64,000 nt of DNA from Sphingobacterium hotanense (GCF_008274825.1 NZ_CP030848.1:2971618-3035617), one strand, 5' to 3'. Positions 1-8,313 are shown, numbered from the stretch's first letter. The notes: generated from the sequence alone by a model not told the origin. Numbers and translations are program-made.

Positions 1-905
1 TCGCGTACCTTCGCTTCTGGATAGTAGCTCCAGCGACACTGGTGATACCCTATCCCCCATAGCGGTGGCATATAATGTGTTCCGGTAATGCTGTGGTACC
101 GCTTCACCACATCGATCATTTTCGGACCATGGATATAATAGTATTGCAGTTCGCCTCCCTCGGACCAGAAGCTCGTTTGGTCATGATGTTCTGCTGCGAA
201 GTCGAAAAATGTCTTGAATGTATTATCGAAAAAGATACCATAGGCATCTCCTTGAGTAACTCCAATATAAAATGGAACCGTTTTGTAAAGTGGATCCTGA
301 TTGAAAGCGTAGGAATAGGTATCCGAATTCCAGTTTCGAACACGCTTGCCACGCAGATTCAAATTCGTCGCCTTATCCCCCAAGCCAAAGAAAACCTCAT
401 CGGCCTGTGCTTCCTTCGTACAGTACACATAATACCCACCAAAGTCCACATTTTCTTCCCAATGCATAGGCGCAAAGTCTGCATTCAATACTTTCTCCTC
501 CGCGCTCCCGAAAGAGATAAAGAAGTTATCCTTCTTGATAAAACAGGTTACCGCATTGGTCTTGACTTTATAGTGTGTCTCCGATTCTTCTAATTGATAA
601 TTGACATACTCATCGGGTTTATGGTTGATAGCGTATGAAAAATCAGCTAAAAAAACACCCTCAGGTGCTAATCTGACGCGGATAATCTCTTCCGAGACAA
701 CCTTCACCTCCACCTTCGCGCGACCATCAGTGAAATAAAATACATTCCGGTCTTGCGAAAATCCTTTGACAGTGGTTAAATATTGTTTTTCTATCCGTGG
801 TAAATCAAGTACAGGGTTATTGACGTGTTGCATGCCGTCTTCTAGACTTTCAGGGATAGGTATGATATCATTTGCAAACTCTTCTTTTTTGGTAGTATCA
901 GCCAT
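1..905 (-). CDS. Glycoside hydrolase family 31 alpha-glucosidase (N-terminal part)
   Basis: The minus strand is open from an ATG at 905 to the window edge (301 codons), so the C-terminal part lies outside. The translation starts MADTTKKEEF and has no signal peptide, suggesting a cytoplasmic enzyme. It carries the N-terminal GH31 beta-sandwich and, near the edge, the motif MPPLWGIGYHQCRWSYY, the signature at the start of the GH31 catalytic barrel, preceded by YYYIHGP. The family hydrolyses alpha-glucosidic (sometimes alpha-xylosidic) bonds by a retaining mechanism with two Asp residues; those residues are beyond the edge and cannot be checked. The exact substrate is unknown. It is divergent from queA. 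Confidence 0.9.
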   Translation of the reverse strand, partial: MADTTKKEEFANDIIPIPESLEDGMQHVNNPVLDLPRIEKQYLTTVKGFSQDRNVFYFTDGRAKVEVKVVSEEIIRVRLAPEGVFLADFSYAINHKPDEYVNYQLEESETHYKVKTNAVTCFIKKDNFFISFGSAEEKVLNADFAPMHWEENVDFGGYYVYCTKEAQADEVFFGLGDKATNLNLRGKRVRNWNSDTYSYAFNQDPLYKTVPFYIGVTQGDAYGIFFDNTFKTFFDFAAEHHDQTSFWSEGGELQYYYIHGPKMIDVVKRYHSITGTHYMPPLWGIGYHQCRWSYYPEAKVR

Positions 906-1101
906 CTTTTCCTAATTCATTTGGAGATATTAACAGTTATTTTTGTTCGATTTAAATTACGATATATTTTAGAAAAACCACTATCGCAGATAGAAATCTT
1001 TTGAATATGGCAAAAAAAAGTACAACTCTAGCTACCTATCTAAAGAAGATTTCGTTAAGAATTTGTAAAGGAAACATATGACATATTAAATACATAAAAA
1101 T

Positions 1102-1148
1102 GCTTACCTTTGTAAGCCTTATTAAATTCTAGCCCCAGTAAGGCTAGA
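1102..1148 (+). promoter_or_regulatory. queA promoter and 5'-leader hairpins
   Basis: TACCTTTG at 1105-1112 fits the Bacteroidota -7 consensus TAnnTTTG, but no clear -33 TTG is seen at the usual distance. The element sits inside a perfect small inverted repeat, GCTTAC/GTAAGC (1102-1107 and 1112-1117). A second perfect hairpin, TCTAGCC/GGCTAGA (1128-1134 and 1142-1148), would lie in the leader before the queA start. It does not match a preQ1 riboswitch. Whether it regulates anything is unknown. Confidence 0.5.
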
Positions 1149-1173
1149 GGGTCTAATATTGTCATTATTTAAA

Positions 1174-2223
1174 ATGAAATTATCACAATTCAACTTTAAT
1201 TTACCTGAATCTTTACTTGCCTCTGAACCATCTGAACAAAGAGACGAATCGCGTCTTATGGTTTTACACCGTGACAGTGGAAAAATTGAGCACAAAATCT
1301 TCAAGGACGTTTTAGATTATTTTGATGATAAAGATGTAATGATCTTAAATAACACCAAGGTATTCCCTGCCCGTATGTACGGAAACAAAGAGAAAACCGG
1401 TGCTACAATTGAAGTATTCTTATTGCGTGAGTTGAACAAAGAACTTCGTTTATGGGATGTATTAGTAGATCCTGCTCGTAAAATCCGTGTAGGAAACAAA
1501 CTATACTTCGGCGATGACGACTTACTTGTTGCTGAGGTAGTAGATAATACGACATCTAGAGGACGTACCATCCGTTTCTTATTTGACGGTACAGACGAAG
1601 AATTCCGCAAAAACATTGAAATCCTAGGGGAAACACCTCTTCCTAAATATATCAAACGTAAAGCAACACCAGAGGATAAATTCCGCTACCAGACGATCTA
1701 CGCGAAAAACGAAGGTGCCGTAGCAGCTCCGACAGCTGGTTTGCACTTCTCGCGCGAATTGATGAAGCGCCTAGAGCTTAAAGGGGTTGAGTTTGCTGAA
1801 GTAACATTGCACGTTGGTCTTGGTACTTTCCGTACAGTGGAGGTAGAAGATTTAACAAAGCATAAAATGGACTCTGAGCAATTCATCATTACGGATGAAG
1901 CGGCTAAATTGGTAAATAAGGGTATTGATAATAAACGTAAGATATGTGCGGTAGGTACAACATCTATGCGCGCGATCGAGTCTTCGGTATCTGCTGACAA
2001 ACACTTGAAAGCAGCGAACGATTGGACAAGCAAGTTCATCTACCCTCCTTACGATTTCAGTATCGCAAACTCAATGATTACTAACTTCCACACGCCACAG
2101 TCTACCTTATTGGTAATGATTGCTGCATTCGCAGGTTATGAGAATACTATGAATGCTTATGAAGTTGCTGTAAAAGAGAAATACCGTTTCTATTCATACG
2201 GCGATGCGATGTTAATTATCTAA
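1174..2223 (+). CDS. queA: S-adenosylmethionine:tRNA ribosyltransferase-isomerase QueA
   Basis: QueA transfers the ribosyl part of SAM to 7-aminomethyl-7-deazaguanine in tRNA to make epoxyqueuosine, the second-to-last step of queuosine synthesis. The 349-residue product has the usual family length and motifs: an N-terminal segment with [42 protein letters not shown] and a C-terminal [13 protein letters not shown]. The start is placed at ATG 1174 ([16 protein letters not shown]) because homologues begin there; a TTG 15 bases upstream is in frame but has no support. A strong terminator follows, so queA appears to be transcribed alone. Confidence 0.97.
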   Translation: MKLSQFNFNLPESLLASEPSEQRDESRLMVLHRDSGKIEHKIFKDVLDYFDDKDVMILNNTKVFPARMYGNKEKTGATIEVFLLRELNKELRLWDVLVDPARKIRVGNKLYFGDDDLLVAEVVDNTTSRGRTIRFLFDGTDEEFRKNIEILGETPLPKYIKRKATPEDKFRYQTIYAKNEGAVAAPTAGLHFSRELMKRLELKGVEFAEVTLHVGLGTFRTVEVEDLTKHKMDSEQFIITDEAAKLVNKGIDNKRKICAVGTTSMRAIESSVSADKHLKAANDWTSKFIYPPYDFSIANSMITNFHTPQSTLLVMIAAFAGYENTMNAYEVAVKEKYRFYSYGDAMLII

Positions 2224-2244
2224 GAATATAGCATAAAGAAAATA

Positions 2245-2268
2245 AAAAGGAGGCCTAGGCCTCCTTTT
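2245..2268. terminator. Bidirectional-looking rho-independent terminator after queA
   Basis: Perfect inverted repeat with arms AAAAGGAGGCC and GGCCTCCTTTT around a TA centre, flanked by A and T tracts, 24 bases after the queA stop codon. Confidence 0.9.
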
Positions 2269-2279
2269 CTGTTATTTAC

Positions 2280-2287
2280 TATCTTTG
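2280..2287 (+). promoter_or_regulatory. ispD -7 promoter element
   Basis: TATCTTTG matches TAnnTTTG exactly and ends 5 bases before the ispD ATG at 2293. With a transcription start about 5-7 bases beyond the element, the mRNA would be leaderless or nearly so. Confidence 0.6.
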
Positions 2288-2292
2288 TCTTT

Positions 2293-2988
2293 ATGAACCA
2301 AAACTTTGTTATCATTGTTGCCGCGGGTAGCGGTTCGCGCATGTCTAGCGATCTTCCAAAACAATATATGTTGCTAGCCACTAAGCCTATCCTCATGCAT
2401 ACCATAGCGAAGTTCGCCGAGGCAAACATTCAAGCCAAGATCATCCTGGTTATTTCAGAAAATATGCAGACTTTCTGGAAAGAACAATGCAAGGAATATG
2501 GTTTCGAAATTCCCCATCAAATATGCTACGGCGGCGCCAGCAGATTTCAGAGTGTAAGAAATGGATTACGTTACATACAAAATACCTATCAACTATCTCC
2601 CGGCGATGTGATTGGCGTACATGACGCTGCAAGACCCCTCGTATCTCAGACATTAATCGAAAACCTATATCAAACCTGTTGTACGGAAAATCCAGCAATT
2701 ATCCCTGCCGTTCAGAGCAGCAACTCTGTTCGATTAGGTAATTTGAAAGAAAATATAGCGGTAGATAGAGATCAGGTGTGGTTGGTTCAGACGCCTCAGG
2801 TATTTGAAGCATGCCTATTCCAAGAGGCTTATAAACAGAAAGAGGAAACCACGTTTACGGACGATGCCTCAGTAATAGAAAAAATGAGCAACGGCTTAAC
2901 CATCTATCCAGGTGATCATAAGAATATTAAAATCACCTTTAAGGAAGATATCGCCATTGCTCAATATTACTTAAATAATACTATTTAA
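2293..2988 (+). CDS. ispD: 2-C-methyl-D-erythritol 4-phosphate cytidylyltransferase
   Basis: IspD couples CTP to methylerythritol phosphate in the MEP isoprenoid pathway, which supplies precursors for menaquinone and undecaprenyl phosphate. The 231-residue protein has the nucleotidyltransferase signature AAGSGSRMSSDLPKQY near the N-terminus (the G-rich loop with R and K), the IGVHDAARPLVS segment that binds substrate, and VWLVQTPQVF and TDDASVIE later. Length and motifs are normal. It lies between a terminator and a convergent small gene, so it seems monocistronic. Confidence 0.96.
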   Translation: MNQNFVIIVAAGSGSRMSSDLPKQYMLLATKPILMHTIAKFAEANIQAKIILVISENMQTFWKEQCKEYGFEIPHQICYGGASRFQSVRNGLRYIQNTYQLSPGDVIGVHDAARPLVSQTLIENLYQTCCTENPAIIPAVQSSNSVRLGNLKENIAVDRDQVWLVQTPQVFEACLFQEAYKQKEETTFTDDASVIEKMSNGLTIYPGDHKNIKITFKEDIAIAQYYLNNTI

Positions 2989-2994
2989 GCTCAT

Positions 2995-3147
2995 TTAAGC
3001 GTTTCCTCGAATAACTCTTAATAAAACGACAATAACAGCAATTACCAATAAAATGTGGATGATACCACCTGTAGCATAACCTCCTAAGAAGCTAATTGCC
3101 CAGATAATTACTAAGATTACAGCGATTAAATACAAAATATTTCCCAT
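2995..3147 (-). CDS. Small membrane protein, lmo0937 family (DUF5670-like)
   Basis: Fifty-residue ORF on the minus strand, start ATG at 3147. The translation begins MGNILYLIAVILVIIWAISF, then GGYATGGIIHILLVIAVIVVLL and ends RVIRGNA. This is two hydrophobic helices separated by a glycine-rich turn with a short basic tail, which is the layout of the lmo0937 family. Such proteins are common in Bacteroidota and are often linked to stress, but their function is unknown. The gene is convergent with ispD, 6 bases from its stop codon. Confidence 0.85.
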   Translation of the reverse strand: MGNILYLIAVILVIIWAISFLGGYATGGIIHILLVIAVIVVLLRVIRGNA

Positions 3148-3368
3148 AGTAGTAAAGTTTTGATTTGTTTTAAATTATTTAAACATATTATCAACTTTCT
3201 AACAACTCATATGATAAAAGGTTTGCAACAAGCTGTTAAATTTTTAAAAAAATTTGTCTCGACTCAATAAATGGAGCAGTACTTAGTATTAAGTAGTTAG
3301 TAATTAGACCTATGGCGGGGACTAGATGTTAGGTATAAGATTTCAGATATAAGAGTATGGTTTTTAGT

Positions 3369-3486
3369 TTTGAACCAGGAAAGAAAGGATTTAAGGATTG
3401 GCAGGATCGGGTAAAGTATGGGATGATGACATTTACATCGTAATTGTGTGTTTCAGGAGACGTTTAGTGAAACGTCTCTACGCGGT
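3369..3486 (+). repeat. Left arm of a long inverted repeat interrupted by the IS256-family element
   Basis: Two blocks recur in reverse orientation at 4834-5013. The first, 3369-3412, starts TTTGAACCAGGAAAG and contains GGATTGGCAGGATCGGGT. The second is a palindrome, GAGACGTTT/AAACGTCTC (3457-3465 and 3470-3478), followed by TACGCGGT. It is intergenic and AT-poor relative to its surroundings. It looks like a dispersed repeat or MITE-like unit. Confidence 0.7.
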
Positions 3487-4833
3487 GGTTGTGTAACATG
3501 AACTGTGTCAATGGGGAATTAACCTAAACCTAAAAGCTCTTATCTAGCCTGATTCTATCACCAAATTTAATGTAGAGTTGGGATATCGTCAGTGCCCAGT
3601 TATGTGCGGGCATAGTCCATTTTTTGGAAATATCCTTGATGATCAAATACATCAGTTTTAAGAGCGCCTGTTCTGAGTTGAAAGCTCCCTTTGTCTTGGT
3701 TATCTTTCTGATCTGTCGATGCATCCCCTCGATGGGGTTAGTCGTATATATAATCTTTCGTATCTGCTGATCATATTCGAAGAAGGTGGAAAGATTTACC
3801 CAATTTTCCAGCCATGACTTAACTGCTAGAGGATATTTCTTCCCCCATTTTTCCTCGAACAACAGCAGGTTCTCATAACCCATTTCTTCATTGACCGCTC
3901 TGTAGATTGGTTTCATGTCGGCTATTACTTCCCTTTTGTCCTTATCTGTCACATAGCGTATGCTCGAACGGATCTGATGAACAACACAGAGCTGGATCCT
4001 GGTCTTTGGAAATATGGCCTCTATAGCTTCAGGGAAGCCCTTAAGCCCGTCAATACAGGCAATCAGGATATCCTCAACACCGCGTTGCTTTAGGTCCGTA
4101 AGAACCGAAAGCCAAAATTTAGCGCCCTCATGTTCTGAACTATAAAGCCCGATCAGGTCTTTACGACCATCCATACCTATACCCAATATATTGTAGATGG
4201 CTCTTGATTCTACCGTTCCGTTCTGACGAACCTTATAGTGCATGCAGTCCAGAAATACAAAAGGATAAACAGCTTCTAAGGGGCGACTTCGCCATTCATT
4301 GACAGCAGGCATGACGCTTTCGGTAATCCGAGAAATCTCTGTCGCGGAAATCTCCATAGCATACATTTCGCGGATGAAATCGCTGATAGCACGCATGCTC
4401 ATACCTTTGGCATACATACTCAAAACATGACCTTCTAACTGTTCTGTAATGATTAATTGGCGTTTGGGGACAATCTTAGGCTCGAACGTTCCAGATCGAT
4501 CGCGGCTCGTCTCCAACTCGAAGGTGCCCGTATGCGGACCCCGGACCGTCTTTTTGGTCTTGCCGTTCCTACGATTACTATTGCCTGAGGCTTTTTCTTC
4601 TTCAAGATGGTTGTCCATCTCGCCCGAAAGCATCGATTCCAATAAATGTTTCATCAGGGGCGCCAGAACGCCGTCATTGGGAGATAGGCTCTTGCCTTCG
4701 GATAATCCTTGAAGCGCTTCTTCCTTGAAGCGTTCAAAGTCAAATGGGGTCTTTTCTTTCATGACCGTATCGTTTGAATAATTGAATATAATGAATTACA
4801 TCTAATTATTCCCCTGACACAGTTCAGGTTACA
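3487..4833 (-). mobile_element. IS256-family insertion sequence
   Basis: The element holds one intact transposase. Its ends carry inverted repeats: TGTAACATGAACTGTGTCA at the left (3492-3510) and, read in reverse, TGTAACCTGAACTGTGTCA at the right (ending 4833), followed by similar GGGGAAT segments. The 13-bp sequence GTCTCTACGCGGT occurs directly before (3474-3486) and after (4834-4846) the element. Part of this may be target duplication, although 8-9 bp is normal for the family and the exact left end is uncertain by about 5 bases. Confidence 0.85.
3530..4762 (-). CDS. IS256-family transposase (mutator type)
   Basis: Full-length 410-residue DDE transposase. The likely catalytic triad is D172 (in FLDCMHYKV), D238 (in IACIDGLKGF) and E345 (in TTNPIEGMHRQ), at the spacing expected for the family, with the C-terminal helical domain intact. 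The N-terminal half contains the DNA-binding segment with GMSMRAISDFI. There is no frameshift or stop, so the element may still be able to move. It is the only gene between the terminal inverted repeats. Confidence 0.96.
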   Translation of the reverse strand: MKEKTPFDFERFKEEALQGLSEGKSLSPNDGVLAPLMKHLLESMLSGEMDNHLEEEKASGNSNRRNGKTKKTVRGPHTGTFELETSRDRSGTFEPKIVPKRQLIITEQLEGHVLSMYAKGMSMRAISDFIREMYAMEISATEISRITESVMPAVNEWRSRPLEAVYPFVFLDCMHYKVRQNGTVESRAIYNILGIGMDGRKDLIGLYSSEHEGAKFWLSVLTDLKQRGVEDILIACIDGLKGFPEAIEAIFPKTRIQLCVVHQIRSSIRYVTDKDKREVIADMKPIYRAVNEEMGYENLLLFEEKWGKKYPLAVKSWLENWVNLSTFFEYDQQIRKIIYTTNPIEGMHRQIRKITKTKGAFNSEQALLKLMYLIIKDISKKWTMPAHNWALTISQLYIKFGDRIRLDKSF

Positions 4834-5013
4834 GTCTCTACGCGGTTCGTCATGATTAACGCCTTTATAGTTCAAAATTGTATAGAAGTCAATTGGACGC
4901 CAATGCGTAAAGACGTTTCACTAAACGTCTCCTATAAAAAATACAATCCATCCCTTCATATGTCACTATACCCGATCCTGCCAATCCTTAAATCCTTCCT
5001 TTCCTGGTTCAAA
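4834..5013 (-). repeat. Right arm of the long inverted repeat
   Basis: Reverse-orientation partner of 3369-3486. The palindrome GACGTTT/AAACGTC (4912-4929) and the block ending at 5013 (reverse complement TTTGAACCAGGAAAGGAAGG, then GGATTGGCAGGATCGGGT) match the left arm with a few substitutions. Without the IS, the two arms would form one unit of roughly 300 bases with mirrored ends. Confidence 0.7.
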
Positions 5014-5065
5014 GACAAGTGATCCTTCCTTTCTTCAAAAATAGTACTAACTACCAACTACTAGT

Positions 5066-5165
5066 CAAACCCCTTTCAAACCCAATGTAAACCCAATACA
5101 AACCCCAATCAAACCCGCTCCAGAAGGGCTATGAAAGGGCTCTACAATGGTTATGCAAGGCCTTA
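5066..5165. repeat. Phased C-tract/G-tract intergenic repeat, copy 1
   Basis: AAACCC units recur about every 11 bases (AAACCCAATGT, AAACCCAATAC, AAACCCCAATC), followed by G-rich units (GAAGGGCTAT, GAAAGGGCTC), so the whole forms an imperfect inverted repeat. Related copies lie at 49070-49164 and 30482-30537. No coding potential is seen. The copy lies at the 3' side of the MBL hydrolase gene. Confidence 0.65.
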
Positions 5166-5232
5166 GTTCAAAACAAGGTATAACTAGCCCCTGAACAGGG
5201 CGAGAACTTAAAAAAAGAAGATCAGGATTGCT

Positions 5233-6003
5233 TTATTCAGCGATATCGATCGCTAAGCCATCATAGGCAACGAAGACGCCATCGGGCAGATCTTTTTGTA
5301 TATCTTGATGCTTACCGAAGCGGTGGCTGATATGCGTTAAATAGGTTTGCTCGGGAGCAATGCGCTTAACGACATCGAGGGCTTCGTCCAAGGTGAGATG
5401 GGAAATATGCGGATCTTTCTGCAGGGCATTGAGCACTAAAACCTTTACTCCTGCGAGCAAGGCATAGGATTCGTCGGAGATGGTTTTCGCATCGGTAATG
5501 TAGGCGAAGTCGCCAAGACGAAAACCGAGAACGGGCATTTTGAAGTGCATAACTTCAATTGGAAGTATGGATGCGCCGTAAAGTTCAAAGGCTTGACCGG
5601 CTACTATTTCCTCCAATTCCAATTGAGGCACTCCCGGATATTTATATTCGCTAAAAGCGTAATAGAATTCCTTTCTTAAAGCGTCGTGTGTAGCCTTATT
5701 GGAATAGATAGGGATAGACTGCTGCTGTTGGTAGTTGTAGGCGCGCACGTCGTCCAAACCGGCAATATGATCTTTATGGGAATGCGTCATCAGAACTGCA
5801 TCCAAACGATCCACATGCTGACGCAACATTTGATAGCGGAAATCGGGACCTGTATCAATGACTACAGCATGCTCATTATATTCCATGAGGATAGACGACC
5901 GCAAGCGATTGTCCTTTTTATCTGTAGATTGACATACAGGGCAATGGCACGCAATAACGGGCACACCCTGCGAAGTACCGGTACCTAAAAATGTTACTCT
6001 CAA
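5233..6003 (-). CDS. PhnP-like metallo-beta-lactamase-fold hydrolase
   Basis: A 256-residue MBL-fold protein with the metal motif THSHKDHIAGLDD, an upstream Asp in VVIDTGPDFRYQ, a downstream Asp in FAYITDAKTI and a C-terminal TYLTHISHRFG. The N-terminal TFLGTGTSQGVP and the Cys/His cluster ACHCPVC resemble the PhnP group of cyclic phosphodiesterases. PhnP cleaves a cyclic ribose phosphate in phosphonate breakdown, but no phn genes are present here, so the substrate is open. Its start overlaps the stop of the upstream 90-aa gene by 4 bases, which suggests translational coupling at the end of the leftward gene run. Confidence 0.88.
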   Translation of the reverse strand: MRVTFLGTGTSQGVPVIACHCPVCQSTDKKDNRLRSSILMEYNEHAVVIDTGPDFRYQMLRQHVDRLDAVLMTHSHKDHIAGLDDVRAYNYQQQQSIPIYSNKATHDALRKEFYYAFSEYKYPGVPQLELEEIVAGQAFELYGASILPIEVMHFKMPVLGFRLGDFAYITDAKTISDESYALLAGVKVLVLNALQKDPHISHLTLDEALDVVKRIAPEQTYLTHISHRFGKHQDIQKDLPDGVFVAYDGLAIDIAE

Positions 6004-6272
6004 ATCGTCTCTATCGTCTTTTTAATATTTGTATAAAAGGGCTGTAGCTTTTCACTAATCAGCGATTCGTCAACCTCTATACCTTGTAATATCTGTAAAA
6101 GTGATTGTACTTTCATGTCCACACTGGAAAACTTGTTAACAACCACCACCTTAGAGGTTTGTAAGATACAAGCTCCCGTACGGAAGGATCCCTTCTCATA
6201 ACGTAATTTGAAGCCTAAATCACTAAAAAGAACCTCTAACTTATCTAAACTAGTTTGTGTAAGTGGAATCAT
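6000..6272 (-). CDS. Conserved small protein, Bacteroidota type (function unknown)
   Basis: Ninety-residue protein starting MIPLTQTSLDKLEVLF. It has no membrane segment or signal peptide. The middle, RYEKGSFRTGACILQTSKVVVVNKF, looks like a small beta-rich domain with a conserved KGxFxxGxC pattern, followed by a C-terminal helix. I recognise the type as common in Bacteroidota next to housekeeping genes but can assign no activity. The 4-base overlap with the MBL hydrolase and the position after the glycosyltransferases support a real gene in an operon. Confidence 0.75.
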   Translation of the reverse strand: MIPLTQTSLDKLEVLFSDLGFKLRYEKGSFRTGACILQTSKVVVVNKFSSVDMKVQSLLQILQGIEVDESLISEKLQPFYTNIKKTIETI

Positions 6273-6303
6273 ATATTAATATAGACAATATAACAAAGCT
6301 GTG

Positions 6304-7320
6304 TTAAACCGTCAATTTTTTCTTGCTTTTGTTAAATAGCTTAACGTTGGAATATTCGGTCAAAAAACCTAAGCCGTAAGCGATTAGTTGGGTATAGGCA
6401 GCGATAACAGCAAGGAAAGCGACCTTGAGGCTCTTGCACACAAATAAGGCATGTAAGAACAGCATCAACGTGTATAAAAACATGAATGTGTTGCCGATCC
6501 ATCCCAACCAGTTAAAGACAGCCATTTCATTCATAGTCAGCAGATTGATCGCATTGATCATGATCAGCCCGAAGACACCAATAGTAAAGACCGCAGGCAG
6601 CGCATGCACGGGTTTTAATTCCGATGGATAGCGTTGCCAAATATCAATCCTACCCTTTCCGAAATTATAGGTTTGCCGATAAAATTGTTGGAAATTCGCC
6701 CGGCGTTTATGATAGACAAAGGCCTCGGGAATCAAGCCGACCTTAAACCCTTCATTGATCATTCGGATACTGAATTCTATATCTTCTGATCGTCTGGAGA
6801 GTTTGAAACCTTGTGTCTTCTCCCAAACAGCGCGCGAGATACCCAAGTTAAAGCTGCGCGGATGGAACTGCCCTACATGCTTTTTATTGCCACGGATACC
6901 GCCCGTTGTGAATGGACTCGTCATGGAATAAGAGATTGCTTTCTGGATGGCTGTGAAGGATTTATGAGCGGCATCAGGACCACCAAAGGCATCCCAATTG
7001 TCGCGTTGCAAGCCGATCAGCACATTCTTAAAGTAATCCGTCGGAACAATAATATCTGAGTCGAATACAATGAAAAAATCACCTTTGGCGCGCTCGAAGC
7101 CGTAGTTTCTGGCGAAGCCCTGACCTTCATTTTCTTTATAGAAATAATGTACGTCCAGTGTATCTTCAAATCGCGTTACAATATCCTCTGATGGTCTTGA
7201 GGAACCATCTTCAACGATGATGACCTCAAAATTCTTATACTCCAGCTCGGTCAAAGACGCTAATAATTCTTTGATCTCAACAGGACGATTGTAAAGAGGA
7301 ATTATAATCGAAAAGAACAT
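6304..7320 (-). CDS. Family 2 glycosyltransferase with C-terminal membrane segments
   Basis: A 338-residue GT2 enzyme. The GT-A domain spans about residues 1-230: FSIIIPLYNRPVEIKELLASL at the N-terminus, VEDGSS as the nucleotide loop, FDSDI as the metal-binding DxD-type motif, and SEDIEFSIRM near the acceptor site. Three hydrophobic stretches follow, so the enzyme should sit on the inner membrane and work on lipid-linked or cell-envelope glycans. The gene lies 1 base after the upstream GT2 gene on the same strand, so the two are probably co-transcribed and may act in sequence. Donor and acceptor cannot be deduced. Confidence 0.92.
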   Translation of the reverse strand: MFFSIIIPLYNRPVEIKELLASLTELEYKNFEVIIVEDGSSRPSEDIVTRFEDTLDVHYFYKENEGQGFARNYGFERAKGDFFIVFDSDIIVPTDYFKNVLIGLQRDNWDAFGGPDAAHKSFTAIQKAISYSMTSPFTTGGIRGNKKHVGQFHPRSFNLGISRAVWEKTQGFKLSRRSEDIEFSIRMINEGFKVGLIPEAFVYHKRRANFQQFYRQTYNFGKGRIDIWQRYPSELKPVHALPAVFTIGVFGLIMINAINLLTMNEMAVFNWLGWIGNTFMFLYTLMLFLHALFVCKSLKVAFLAVIAAYTQLIAYGLGFLTEYSNVKLFNKSKKKLTV

Positions 7321-7321
7321 G

Positions 7322-8272
7322 TTAGATGACTTGGTCGATATGGTATTTATTTCTGTCTGAACCGTTCCTTGCTACCAATTCGGCGACAAATCCAGTGAGG
7401 AAGAGTTGCGTTCCTAGGATAATCGCTACAAGCGACAGGAAGAACATCGGCTGGTCGGTTACATTTCTGTAAGCAGTACCATTGGCGATACTCATCAGCT
7501 TGTCAGCGATAAGATAGATGGTGATAAAAAATCCAAGTAAAAAGCTGATTACACCTAATGGTCCAAAGAAGTGCATTGGGCGTTTGGCAAACTTCCCAAC
7601 AAAGAAAATAGACATTAGGTCGAGGAAGCCCTTGACAAAGCGTCCGGGACCGAATTTGGTTGTTCCGTATTTTCTAGGGAAGTGCTGTACGACTTGCTCT
7701 TGAATTTTACTAAACCCAGCCCATTTTGCTAAGACCGGAATATATCTGTGCATCTCGCCGTAGACCTCGATACTTTTCACAACGTCCTTCTTATAGGCTT
7801 TTAAGCCACAGTTGAAGTCGTGTAAGTTGTCAATGCCTGACATGCTCCGTGTAACCGAGTTGAATAATTTGGTCGGAATAGTTTTAGTCAATGGATCATA
7901 ACGTTTCTTCTTCCATCCGGACACTAAATCAGCATCTTGGTTCATGATGCGATCATAAAGTTCCGGTATTTCATCAGGACTGTCTTGTAGATCGGCATCC
8001 ATCGTAATGACCACATTACCTTCAGCCGCGGTAAACCCAACGTTCAATGCTGCCGACTTTCCGTAATTCCTACGGAAGCGAATACCTGTAACATGTTCAT
8101 TTTCGGCCTTAAGTGATTTAATCACCTGCCAAGAACGATCTTTACTACCATCATCAACCATGATGATCTCATAAGAGAAGTTGTTCTCGTCCATGACCCG
8201 TTTGATCCAGGCAACCAATTCTGGAAGAGATTCTTCCTCGTTATATAGTGGTATAACTACTGATATATCCAT
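7322..8272 (-). CDS. GtrB/DPM1-like family 2 glycosyltransferase
   Basis: The start is placed at ATG 8272 (MDISVVIPLYNEEESLPELV) because the longer reading frame runs into a promoter/hairpin. The 316-residue product has an N-terminal GT-A domain with MVDDGSKDRSW, RRNYGKSAALNVGF and ITMDADLQDSPDEIP (DxD motif), then GWKKKRYDP, and two C-terminal transmembrane helices (FFGPLGVISFLLGFFI and MFFLSLVAIILGTQLFLTGF). This is the architecture of polyprenyl-phosphate glycosyltransferases such as GtrB or dolichol-phosphate mannose synthase. It probably charges undecaprenyl phosphate with a sugar for envelope glycan modification. Confidence 0.92.
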   Translation of the reverse strand: MDISVVIPLYNEEESLPELVAWIKRVMDENNFSYEIIMVDDGSKDRSWQVIKSLKAENEHVTGIRFRRNYGKSAALNVGFTAAEGNVVITMDADLQDSPDEIPELYDRIMNQDADLVSGWKKKRYDPLTKTIPTKLFNSVTRSMSGIDNLHDFNCGLKAYKKDVVKSIEVYGEMHRYIPVLAKWAGFSKIQEQVVQHFPRKYGTTKFGPGRFVKGFLDLMSIFFVGKFAKRPMHFFGPLGVISFLLGFFITIYLIADKLMSIANGTAYRNVTDQPMFFLSLVAIILGTQLFLTGFVAELVARNGSDRNKYHIDQVI

Positions 8273-8284
8273 AATAATAAAAAG

Positions 8285-8313
8285 CAAAGGTATCATTTTC
8301 CAATGATACCTTT
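8285..8313 (-). promoter_or_regulatory. Hairpin with embedded -7 promoter element before the GT2 pair
   Basis: AAAGGTATCATT and AATGATACCTTT form a perfect 12-bp stem with a TTCC loop. On the minus strand the 3' arm reads TACCTTTG (8292-8285), an exact TAnnTTTG -7 element, followed by CTTTTTATTATT and the ATG at 8272. The site may both attenuate read-through from DUF4199 and start transcription of the glycosyltransferases with a very short leader. Confidence 0.5.

Noticed and set aside
75..593. 172-aa ORF on the plus strand
   Set aside because: It lies antisense to the GH31 gene, whose minus-strand translation has clear family motifs; the plus frame gives no recognisable protein.
1118..1173. 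preQ1 riboswitch upstream of queA
   Set aside because: The leader has a clean hairpin TCTAGCC/GGCTAGA, but the A-rich tail and pseudoknot-forming sequence of preQ1 riboswitches are missing, and the hairpin is a simple stem-loop.
3474..4846. 13-bp target-site duplication of the IS256-family element taken at face value
   Set aside because: IS256 elements make 8-9 bp duplications. Part of the repeat belongs to the flanking palindrome family, so the exact duplication length cannot be claimed.
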